Shown: positions 23,526-34,459 of the stretch, piece after piece | How positions within the stretch are numbered: position 1 is the first letter of the stretch | Layout of the letters: every line of letters begins with the position of its first letter | Source: Promerops cafer | Lineage: Eukaryota > Chordata > Aves > Passeriformes > Nectariniidae | NCBI GenBank assembly: GCA_013398275.1 | Contig: VZSE01006129.1 | Location: forward strand, 62,001-126,000 | Length of the DNA: 64,000 nucleotides | Direction of reading: 5' to 3' | Notes under the pieces: model-generated | The model's input: only the letters and a program-made list of their open reading frames with translations | The model's database searches: none | What the model was told of the DNA's origin: nothing | Translations under genes and position numbers: made by a program

Positions 23526-24438
23526 AGAAAAAGTCCACTCCCAAGCTTCTTGATCCTTCTGGCACCGTGGGTGATACCAGAGTAAAGTGCTGCTTCAGAT
23601 TAGCCCATCTTAGTACTGAAGAATGATATTAAGGCGACTTGTTACCACTCATATGTTTTTCATCACTGCCTGTATCAGAGCCAAATCTTCTGGCTTAACT
23701 CTAGACGTCTAGTGGAAGGCTTTATAAAACCTGTAGTTTAATAATAGTTGACATCAGGCCATTGGAAGTACAGTGAGGTCCATTTCAGGTCATTCCTGCT
23801 GCGGAATCCCACTTATTTATGATTTCACTAGCCATTATTCTTTTAAAAGTGTGACTTGAATAAAACTATAAAACTTCAGCCAGTGGCAGAGTAAACCAGT
23901 AGCCTGCAGTGACCTGCAGGCTGCCAAACCTTACTAAAGTTAGAAAATCAGGACTTTATTGTGTAGCTTTGTGTAAATTTTAGCTCTGCTTTCAGGAGGC
24001 AGCAATCTGGCTCCGGACAATGGTTCAGGAATGTAAACTGTAGATCAGATTTTTATCAATATAGCTAATTTCTGTCTCTTGTGTGTGGGAAATAAAGCAT
24101 ATCTATTAATTAAAACAGAGACAATATTTGCAGTATTCTGTGATTTAGGTTGTGTGTTTAAAACCAAATCTTTGAGAATGTGCCCTGTTACAAAGTTCGT
24201 ACTGACAAGCACATCACAATATTTAGAAACTGGGTAATTCCTTGTTTACCTTTCTTAGGCCTCTGTTTATGTAAACTTCAAAAATGTTTAATTAATGGAG
24301 TTTACCTAAAGCAAGTTTCATAGTCAGGGAAGCACTCTGTGTCTTTGAATTTGCAATACATTACACCCAGTTCCTTGCACATATGACTTTATCTGTTTCC
24401 TTAATTAGCTCCTTTCTATGTTAAAAGTCTTGCTTTGG

Positions 24439-24481
24439 AAAAAAAAAAAAAAGCCTGGAAATTTTACTCTTTTTTTTTTTT
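24439..24481. repeat. A14 and T12 homopolymers 17 bases apart
   Basis: A run of 14 A (24439-24452) and a run of 12 T (24470-24481) are separated by a 17-base spacer. They could pair as a hairpin or mark the poly(A) ends of old insertions. No element body is recognisable on either side. Confidence 0.85.
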
Positions 24482-27400
24482 GTTATACATGTAATGTGCT
24501 GTTTGCAAAATGCCTGTACAAGTTGCATAATAGTTATTTTGTCTACTGTTACTTTCTTAAGGAAGAAAAATATTCTGTGCCAAAAATTAAAACTTTAGTG
24601 CTGTGATATCAACCAAGACAAGACTTGTGTTACCTGCAGCATTGCTTTTGATGTGTTCCAGTTCCAGTAGCACAGATGGATGATGATAAAGAGTCTCCCT
24701 ATCACTTTTCCCAAGGAATAAAATTACAGTTTCAAAAGCAATCACATTCCCACAGAAAAATCTGATGGATGATCTTAAGCTTTTTTGAAATCTCAGATTG
24801 CATATATCTGTATTCTCTTGCCTGCTTGTAGAAACCAAAGCTTCCTAAGCAAACACTCCCCTGTGTTTTGAATAGCTTGGTTTGGATGGGTTTACTTGAG
24901 GAAATTAGTATTAAATTGCTGTTTTAAAAAACCCTCCAACATTTTCTTGGCTGTTCAATAGAAGAGAGCAGGGCCTGAGGGTTCTGATATAAATGTACTG
25001 ATTTCTTTTTTCACTTCATTCAGTAGCAAAGAGTTGAATCAGCAGTTTCAGCTCACCCTGGTTTTGCAGCAAACTATTCTTGAGGTTTAGTAACATCTTA
25101 ATTTTGGATGAATACTCAGGGTTTTTATTATTATTGTCTCATTTTAGTTGATTCTGGTGGTAGGAACACATTCCTATGTGTATAAAGTTTGTCATACCAG
25201 TTACATAATGAAGGTGACACACAAAGTGGTGGTATCTGGAAAAAATACAACAATCTTACCTTAAAGTGGACTATCCATCAATTTTGTCCAGTATATAGTA
25301 TCAGTGGGGCAGAAATAAATATAGCTCACATGCTGTTCTTGTAATGCAGCTGTTGAATGTCTCAAGATATGGATCCAATATTTCATGTGAATATAATTGC
25401 AATCTAGGATGAAATGCCCAGAAATCACTTTCTCAGGTCTCTTGACTACTCAATTCTCAATTTTAGATGTTACTATTGACAGTGGTACTTAGAACTTAAC
25501 CAGTGGTTCTCAGTCCACTTTATGAGCCTGCTCATTTAAACACTTGCAGCACATTTTTAATGTCTCAGGTTTTTAATGCATGATGTTGGGGGCTTAATGA
25601 AGAGAGAGACTTAAAATAGTAGTCTGAGGGTATTTTCTTTACAAGCAAATGTTGGTATATTTTCCAAAGAAAGATTATGTGTTTAAATAAGTAATAGATT
25701 ATATAAGGTCAGACTGTTAGCTCAGAACTTTTCCATGATTTCTGTTTCCACCAATGAGACAATTGGTTGAAAATTAGAATTCTATCTTGCCTTCAAATAC
25801 TTATGTAACATTTATGAGTAATGGAGATGAATTTTTGAGCAAATAATAGAAGTATATCCAGCACATATGTGGTTCAGAATACTGTCTCACGATGGTGAAA
25901 TATGCAGATGAAAAAGAATTTGGATGGTGTTTTATATTTGAAATTATCTCATCAGTGATACAAACAGCTACCATTGATTTCTTTCTTGAAAATGACTGTT
26001 TTGTATTATTTGATATGTCTGAGAGAGCAAACATACGCTGCCATATGTGGTTAATGCTTCCATTGCAATCTCTGTTTTAAGCCAGTCTTATATATGTTTG
26101 TTATTCTAAAGCAAACTAAGTACTTTTTCATTTGCTAGCACTGTTTATAAATGTGGTTTACATAATGTGATGAATCTAACATCAACTGCACAAAGCTGCC
26201 TTGGAGCCTGCCCATCACATTTTAATAACATGACATATTCCTTTCGTGCTCACAACCGGTCCATGTGCGGTGTGGTCACATATTTTGGTTTTAGCTAAAT
26301 TTTGGCTCCTCTCAGGCTGGACTACACCATTTACCCAGCTGAGTATACAAAATCTGCCCTTCAGCTTCTTGTAGTTCAGTTTGTTTCTTCAGTATCTATA
26401 TATAAATATATTAAAAATCTTTTTTTATCATCATGTGTGAATCAACTTTTGCTCGTTAATAGTTCTTAGCATGTTTTTGGCAGCTGACTTTAAAACTGCA
26501 TCAAAATACAGTTTGCTTTGCAGTAAAAGTCCTCAGTCCCTGATGTTTGTTAGCAACACAGCAATATTTTAGCGTGGGTCATAACTTGCAATATTGAGAG
26601 CTTGTGTACAAAAAGAGCCATAAAGTCAAGTGTAAATGTCCATACATCCATGGGGTTGTCAGGCTCATCACGGCTTTTATGGATGCAAGGATGTGCTGAT
26701 CTGGAATGACTGGAGAGGCAAAACATCACCTGAAGGGTTTTTCACCCTTGCAGACAGTTTTTGTTGCCTCTGGAGCAACATTTAACTTTGTTCTATCTCA
26801 GGCTACAGATTTATACGCATTCCTCATTGTGGGAATGCCAATTTCAGAAGCTCTCACCTGGCTTATTCCCACCTTGATGCTCTTCTCCTTGGTCCTGTGG
26901 AAAGGTTTGTGCACCAAACTGATTAGGAAACTGCTTTGCCTGATCAGTGAAGGTCTTGAAATTTGGTAACTGTACATGTCAGTTGTCAGTCGTGCTTGTG
27001 ATGCTGCTCACAGGTTTGGATACTGTGACTTGGCATTTTTATGGAATATGGGTATTTATCTGCCTTAGAGACATTGGAAACACTAGTAATTCTTTCATGG
27101 AAAATCAAACAGTAGTTAAAATCAAAAACTCTGCAACCAGTGCCAAACTACTGAATCACTCCAACAATAAGTTCTAAAGGACTAAAGGAAAATTTTCTGT
27201 TCCGGAATACAAGCTGGACTGAGAACGTTTCCTCATAGGGTATCAAGCAATTTACTCTGCCAGGGTTCAACAATGCCTTAAAAAAACCCCAAATCTTGAT
27301 CACCTGCAAATGCTGAATATCCCCTATTTTCCCTTAGGTTTTACCAAAGAGGATGAATAATGTGGAATGTAAATGAGTGTGTGTTCTTAGACAGCCTTTG

Positions 27401-28828
27401 GGTAGGTTCCTATAGTTCAGAACATAAAGGCAACGCTTAAAGTGGAGACTGTCATCAGGTTCCAGTGAGTTGTTAGTTTTAAGAAACAAAAAATGTGGCC
27501 ATCAAGTCCAGAAAAAATATTTAAAGCATGTTAGTGTGAAAAGATAATATCTTTTAATTTGGAATTAGTTTTTCCTAATTTTACTGATCAACAAAAGTAA
27601 TTTATACTAATTAAAAATGCAAAAGCCCAAAAGAAGATGACTTTGACTCACTTTGTGATTGACTGTTAGAAGTGGAAGGAGTGAATATCACATTCCTGAC
27701 ATAGTAATTAACTACAGTTTGCACTTCTTTGTTTAATGAAGAACCTGGGTCTGTAAATGTTTGCGTGTACTTTGAGCACATCTGTTTTGTAGATGGAAAA
27801 AGTAACAAGGTCTCTAGGAAGGTCTCCAAACTCAATTTGTTTGCAAGTTTTGAAACACACAATATTTTCACTTTGGAATAGTAGAAATGAAAGCGTTTCT
27901 TTCATTACTAATCATTAGTATCATTACTAATAATAAGGAGGGTATGCTCTGATACAAGAAGTGATTTCCCTATCATATTCATTAACTCAGCCTGTGTTTT
28001 TATCTGTGGGAATTTTCTGGGAGGGCTTCATTTGTTTCTCATCAACACAAAAGCAGTAAATCTGTCATGCAGGGTTGGGTCTAGTTCTAAATACTCTCAA
28101 GAAATTTGGAGCCTTCTGAAAAAGTCTGATTTACTTTTAGCTAACGACTGCCGCTACAGTTTTAGTATTACTTTCTCATAATTATGCTACTTTTAAATTG
28201 TAGGTACTATGCAATCTATATTACATTCCAGTGGGCATTTTTAAAAGGCAGTTAAATTTGCTTTAATCACTTCTATACCATAAAGTGTTTTGTTGATTTT
28301 TAGCGTTCATTTTTTCCCCTTTCAGCTGTAGGGGAAAATCACAAATAAGTCCTCTCACTACATTTTTTTAATGAAAAATGAAAAAAGTAGGAAGATAAAG
28401 ACTCCTAACTTAAGCCAAAAGACCCATGTAGAAACTAGCAGAGAAGGGTTGTCAGACAGATGTCCTAATACACTATTTCCAAAGGTATTTGTTTGCAAAT
28501 ACAGGAGTGTGTTGGTTAAGAAGCTTGGTACCACTGCTTTTTGTCAGAGACAGAAATCCACTGGATGACAGAAGCTCTTTTTACCACTCAGTGGAAATAT
28601 TTATGTAAATTGAAAGAAAACATATGTCATAACTGCATATTAACTTGTGGTATGGAAAAGGAGATCTTTTTTGTAGAACAATTTGTAAAGTAGAGGGGTA
28701 TTATTTTCTTCTTGAACGCTTGTGTTCTACAAAGGATGATTTCCATTTGGTTTTACCACAGCAGAACAAAGGAGCCTTGACTTTAGAAAGTAACTTACTA
28801 ATGAATAACTTTCGTTTAACAAGCAATT

Positions 28829-28902
28829 TCATAGAATCATAGAATGGTTTGGGCTTGAAAGGATCTTAAAGATCATCCAGTTCCAGCCCCCTGCCATGGA
28901 CA
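28829..28902 (-). repeat. short CR1 LINE tail
   Basis: Only the terminal 70 or so bases of CR1 are present: TCATAGAATCATAGAATGGT, then GATCATCCAGTTCCAGCCCC and CTGCCATGG. The octamer repeats are intact. Minus orientation, strongly 5' truncated. Confidence 0.92.
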
Positions 28903-29682
28903 TTTCTCTGCATTTAATTCATACTGTGACTATACTTTTGCTTCATGGTTATTAGAATTTCTATTTTTTCCAATTAATGCATAAGATGTGCATCTCCTCA
29001 CATAAAACCAGAGGATGTTCTTTGCTCAGGTTGGAAAGAAATTAAATTCAGCTAAAATGGGAATTAATCACTATTTCTGTCATTTAAGACAGAAGCATTT
29101 AAGGTTTTACCAGAGGCTCTCAAAATAGCCTTCAAAATGAATACAGAATACAGGCAATGCAGATTAATTTGAACCCTTATGTTGTCAAGAAAAGAAAGAC
29201 AGTAATTATTTTGATGTTTCCAGTGTTAAAACTAGACCAACACTGAAGAAATCAGTGGGTGGCAGGTTCAAAACAGAAGGAAATACTTCATGAAACATTT
29301 ATAGTTCAGCTGTGGAAATGTGCAAGAAAGTGAAGTGGATTTTAATGTTTCATATAGACCCAAAAAGTAATTGATCTAATTGAAAGAGGAAAAGTCTTGC
29401 TTCCTGAGCTCTTTGTAATAAGAGCCAAAGTGACCTGGGAAAAAAGGGAGAGTTTTCTCTGGAAGACTTGTAGTGAATAACCTGAGTAAGTCCAGAACCA
29501 TCCTGCATTAGAGAGAAGCCATAGATGTTTATTTGGAACTGTCAGTGAAAAGGGGTTGAGAACCACAAAATGTTCCCAAGGGCTGCCATTGCCTATCAGT
29601 TTTTAAGGAACAGAATTTGTGAGGTCAGAGGATGAAAGGTAATGGCATAGCCGACTTGCAGGGGTTTGGAGAAATTGCTGTG

Positions 29683-29696
29683 AAAAAAAAAAAAAA
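29683..29696. repeat. A14 homopolymer
   Basis: Fourteen consecutive A residues, with no recognisable element attached. Confidence 0.85.
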
Positions 29697-31175
29697 GTAC
29701 ATTTTAATCCTTTTTCCTAATTTTAGTCCTTAAAAAATACCATTACATAACTCACTTAGAAGATTCTTGTCTTTGTTGATAGTGTTGTTGAAGATCTAAT
29801 ATTTCCACAGCTGTGTTCAGTATTACTCCTTTGAGAAAAATATCTGTCTTGTGGAAAAAATAAGTCAGCTTTTATGCATTACTATCATACGAAAAATTCT
29901 CACAGAGAAACATAGATTTGTTTCAGTAATATTGCATGGAAAACCTACAGATTTCTGTGTATATATTCATAGTACTGCACACTTGGAAGGAAAGTTCTTT
30001 TCACTGATTTAACAGAACTGCTTCAAAGTACTTTGTAGTAAACAGTGTGTAATGAGCTGGTCTGAATAACTCATATCAAAGTTACATTAATATAAATAAC
30101 AGCCTAAAACCAAAGTAATGAATCAGAAGTTTGCATTCAATAACTGTGTGGAAATCTGCATCCTGTACAAAGAATTAAACACCAAACAAATGGAAATTCT
30201 ACCAAACTACGGTAATTGTTTACTCAGTGGCTGTAGGAAGTTCCTTACATAATAGACTATTAGAGAAGAAATTATAAGGTAAATGGTTTTTAAGATGAAC
30301 CTTTTAAATAATCCACCTCTGAATGCTTTAATTTACTTTAATCCTTAAATCCTTGGGGAGAAAAGGCTATTTATTGAATGGAGCCAGGATGGCTCAGACT
30401 GGAAGAATATTGTTTGGGGGGATTCTCTCCACTCTTGAGTATTTGCTCACTTGCAGAGACTACAGAGAAAGTTTGTGTCCACTGTGGCTGGCAAAGCCAT
30501 AGGAATGGACACAGAGCCCTGGGCAGGAACATCTCTGGCCTTTTTGGGCAAAGTGAATAGCACAGCCTCTGTACCTCCCAAACACCAGGTGATTTTTTAA
30601 GTCCAGCCTAACAGTTGTTGGACCTTATCGTAAATAATCAGGAATTTCCCCCAACTGCCTTCCTCCTAATAGCCAGAATAGTTTTGCATAATTTGTGCTC
30701 TTGTAGAAAAGAAAGAAATGGTTATGAAGGAAGCTGCAGTCTGGGCAAGATTGTTCCTTTTTCTTGACATTAATATGGTCTTCAAATTAGTTGTAATGCA
30801 CACCATTTCCCAAGCTGAAAAAATTGCAGTTTCTGAATACAGAGCTTTGACGTCAATGCCCCAGATAAACCTTATTACCCATAGAACTCCCAAATAAAAA
30901 TAAGTACAAATGCTGATTTTAGTCACCAGGACAGTTGATTTTGGGGGTAGCCCTCGGATTCCCACAGAGAGGCATCAGTGAAGGACACACGTGTAGCAAA
31001 TACAGATCAAACTCTGCTGCTGGTTTTAGTGAGGGGCTGAAATGGGATGGTTTGTGTGAGCTGTGTGGGCTCATACAACAATGTTCAGCTACTGGTCCAT
31101 GGCAAGAGGTGAAGGTACCCTCAGCCTCCAGCCCATCTATCTCTCCGTTCAAATGAGATTCCCCTTTGTATCCTG

Positions 31176-31209
31176 TATTATTATTATTATTATTGTTATT
31201 GTTATTATT
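31176..31209. repeat. (TTA/TTG) trinucleotide microsatellite
   Basis: Eleven tandem trinucleotides of TTA type with two G interruptions (TATTATTATTATTATTATTG). A short duplicate of TATCCTGTATTA flanks it at 31169 and 31218. Confidence 0.9.
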
Positions 31210-31644
31210 CCCCCTGATTATCCTGTATTACCCTGCGACACCCCACTGTGGGAATTTTTACCAGACGTGACTGCAGAGCAGAGGCAGTCGTGTGCTGCTC
31301 CAAGGAACTCCAGAGCAATGACCAGATTGTGTGTTGGGAAACTTTATGAACTGTTCACAGGCTGATAAATCAGTGAATACGTATGGAAATGTGGAGGGTT
31401 CTGTCCAGCAGCAGTTGGGCAGGATGAGGAAGGATGAGACTGGGCTCTGTGGGAAATGCATAAACAGAACTGTCCTGGACCAGGTCAGAGCCCAGCTAGG
31501 CCAGTTCCCCAGCTCTGACAGTGACATTTCTACAGAGGAAGGGCATTGCTGTTCCTGGGCTTCCTTTGCTTCCACTTCCCTTGAAGCAAAGTAAAGCTGT
31601 GGTTTTGGGACAGATGTTTCATTTAGTTTTGAGATTCACCCTGA

Positions 31645-31912
31645 GGTAATTTGGCTTTTTTCTGCCATTCCCAAGGGAATGGCTGGAGCTGTGTCAGGGG
31701 AGGTTTAGGTTTGCTATCAGGAAGGGGGGTGCTGGGAACTGCCCAGCCTCCCCAGGGAATGGGCACAGCCCCAAAGGCTGCCAGAGCTCCAGGAATGTTT
31801 GGGCTACACTCCCAGGCACAGGGTGGGATTGTTGGGGTGTCTGTGCAGGGCCAGGGGTTGGACCAATGATGCCCATGGATCCCTTCCAACTCAGAATATT
31901 CTGTGATCCTTT
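31645..31912 (+). repeat. CR1 LINE 3' fragment, plus orientation
   Basis: Reads GAGGTTTAGGTTTGCTATCA, GGGCACAGCCCCAAAGGCTG, GGGGTTGGACCAATGATGCC and ATGGATCCCTTCCAACTCAG, then ATATTCTGTGATCC. This is the CR1 tail read in its sense direction. The 5' edge is uncertain. Confidence 0.8.
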
Positions 31913-33128
31913 TGAGACTGATCAAACATTATCCAGTTGAGAGAAGCACATTTACTGTGTGAAAAAGTTGACACCATAGAGGTAATGAATCTGTTGGTTT
32001 ATTTTTGCTTTACTAACTGGAGTATTTCAGTATCGTAAAAGGGATGATAATTTATTGTTAATTGGTTTCTGGTGTGGTCAAAATGTTCTATGCAGTACTC
32101 AACTCTCTAAGCTCTTTCAGAGACACACAATGGTGCAGAATATGTTCTTAAAGGTAATTTAGTGACCCAGTAACTCTTGCATCATGTAGAATGGAAGATC
32201 TTTATGAAGAATTCTGCTTGATGTTCTCTCTTCACTTCTTAAACTGAGAAGGAAGGAACAGTGCTGTGTCTTTATGGGTCTCTCCTGATGGAATTTTAAT
32301 GTAGAACAGGGTGTCTGTTAGCAAGGAACATTGCATCTGTAATGAGACTTCGTAACCTGGTTATTGGGAACATTAAATACTATATTTCCATTGAATTTCA
32401 TTATAGCAGTTGTAACAAAATTGTTCAAATTATGCTTGCAGGCATTTGAGTATAGCTGCTTGGTATCTGAATTGGTATAAAACTTAGGAGCAGGATGTCA
32501 ATTTATTGGGAAAATAAAAAGCTAGATTTATTTTGATCATATGATTGTTTCTTAATGTGGAAAGGGAGATCTGTTTAATACATTTTAGAGGTTTTTAGGT
32601 GACGTCTTCGCTACTTTTAGATGGAAAAAGTGTTCCAACGTTTTTCCACAATACTTTGGGGCCTTGAGACTGAACAGAAGTTGTTGACATCTTTAAATCT
32701 GAGCTCTTATTTCACATGTCTGCTGTTTTTTCCCCATTTAAAATGGTCTTCAGTGTGCCAAGAGAAGTAAAATTAAAGCCTTGAAATGGAGTTTGGGATT
32801 CAATGGTAACTAACTGTAAGAGAGGGGTCATGTTACTAAAGATGCAATAAAAGCAGGGATCTCTTTTGTTCATTGGGAAATTGAAATGTGTGTCTGCTGA
32901 GCAAGTCCAACATATTATTATAAGTTTTTTGTATGGATGTTTGTACCTTTTTCACTTTACAAGAAGACAGTGAGACTGTTATGCAGGGCTTCTTCCAAAT
33001 GAGGGTTGGTTACACGCTTCACTAAACCTTTAAATGCTTCCTGCAGCCAAAACCAGCTTTAAAGGAAATCTCTTTAAAAACATTCACTATTTCCACTGGG
33101 TTGGCTTCACCTCTGTGGTTGGGATGTT

Positions 33129-33634
33129 CTACAAGGTGGTCATGGTGTGGTTCTGACCCCTTAGAGCACTGATTTGACCTGAAATTTGGTCTTCCAAAAT
33201 CTCATCTGTAACTTCATCGAGGAGAGGTGGTGTAGAAGCTGTATCAGATGTTGGTACCTCAAGTTCTTTCTTGTTTTGACATTGGTTGGTTGGTTGAGGC
33301 TGTAAATCCAAAGCAGGTCCCTGGAGTTACACTTCTAACTGAGGAGAGATTTTGAAAGTTCCTGAGGAACCTTCCAGAGCACCAGAAATTATTGTATTGG
33401 TCTGCAAACCCACAGTCAGCTGACTTGTTCTCTGCAAACTGCTTCATGCAGAAAGTTATCAGGGATATTGTGTAAAATTATTTTGGTAGTATTTACTTGT
33501 AATTTTACTATTTTTCTGTCTTTAGACTTGTCTGAAAACTGTACATGTTGGAATATAAACGTAGTACTTAAATTAGAAAATGTTTTCTCAGGAGAGTTTC
33601 CACCAGTTAACGCTGGTATTGCCACACAACACAA
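33129..33634 (-). pseudogene. unidentified coding-like segment, possibly a decayed retrocopy
   Basis: Minus-strand frames stay open across about 500 bases with protein-like composition. One frame (33416-33634) includes NIPDNFLHEAVCREQVS and then stops. A second frame, offset by one base, continues through LQTNTIISGALEGSSGTF, meets one in-frame TAA, and runs on through TSDTASTPPLLDEVTDEILE to a stop at 33129. A frameshift plus a stop is what a dead copy would show. I do not recognise the parent gene, I see no clear poly(A) tail at its low-coordinate end, and chance is possible. It may also simply lie within the ECM2 3' UTR. Confidence 0.25.
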
Positions 33635-33645
33635 ATGATAAACTG

Positions 33646-34254
33646 TTTATTTTCTTGCTGTGATGTAGCTGTTTATAAAGCTATGACTTGAGAGATCTTA
33701 AAAATTCATCGATTTCTTTCAGTAAAATCACAAATTTTAACTTTTTGCTTAACACTGCAAAATGCTTGGTAGAAAATCCAGTCATGTATGTGTTTTAAGA
33801 AATTTGATTTCTGCATTGCTAGAATGTTCATAGCTCAAGGACTTTTATCTTTTATGTACAATTTCTACAGTTGATGGTACCACTTAAAATGTTTTAAATT
33901 CAGTTAAATAAGACAGGACCAAGCAGAGGGTTTAGTTGTATTCTTAAATCCTAAAATCTGATCTTATAGAGAGTGTGACTGGGGCCACAGTTTGACCTAT
34001 TGTGTTTAAGTAGAATAGTGTTAATAGAAATAAAAATACATGTCATAATCTTAAGCTTCAATTTTTACATTTAATGGTTTTATAATGAAACAATATGAAG
34101 AAACACACTAGTACCTTACTTCAGTAGATAATATACAGTATCATATTTATGGTAGTAGGAAGGGTTTAAATCAGAAATAAGCAGACCAGTGAGTAGAGAG
34201 AATAAATAAAGCTGCATTTCTAGAGATGGGGGTTGCAATGCAGAATTGGGGCGT
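33646..34254 (-). other. ECM2: possible ECM2 3' UTR
   Basis: On the minus strand AATAAA occurs at 34254-34259, overlapping the stop codon, and again at 33646-33651, about 600 bases downstream. The second position is more usual for a mammalian-style 3' UTR. The true end cannot be fixed without transcript data. Confidence 0.3.
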
Positions 34255-34459
34255 TTATTTGGTCTTCTGTGGTTTAAGAACAACACTGCAATAGGATCTT
34301 ATGCATGAGAATGAGTGTGGGGAGAGCTGCCTTGTGTTGATGTAGTTGTTTTCAAGGTGAACGTGTTCCAAGTGGGAATCTTCATTCTCCTCCTCACTGT
34401 GGTCATGCTCGTCCTCGTGGTTGCTCTGAGTCCTGCAGATGCGTTCAGGGGGCACGGTC
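34255..34459 (-). CDS. ECM2: ECM2 last coding exon (residues 610-677): C-terminal cap and stop
   Basis: Reads TVPPERICRTQ, then an acidic/His-rich insert (HEDEHDHSEEENED, 624-637), then LEHVHLENNYI, SFSCIRSYCSVVLKPQKTK and TAA. C618 and C662 match the conserved terminal cysteines. C667 replaces what I recall as Ser in human. The acceptor is CGTGTCACAG|GACCGTG. The stop codon lies inside an AATAAA hexamer (34254-34259). Confidence 0.95.

Larger units (their letters stand above)
18166..34254. other. interval between ASPN and ECM2 coding bodies
   Basis: Sixteen kilobases of AT-rich DNA. It contains the CR1 copies at 18793, 28829 and 31645, the candidate ASPN leader exon and TATA-like box near 23.4-23.5 kb, the pseudogene-like segment at 33129-33634, and simple repeats. 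The open frames here are short and lack protein features. The ASPN promoter must lie somewhere in this interval. Confidence 0.7.
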
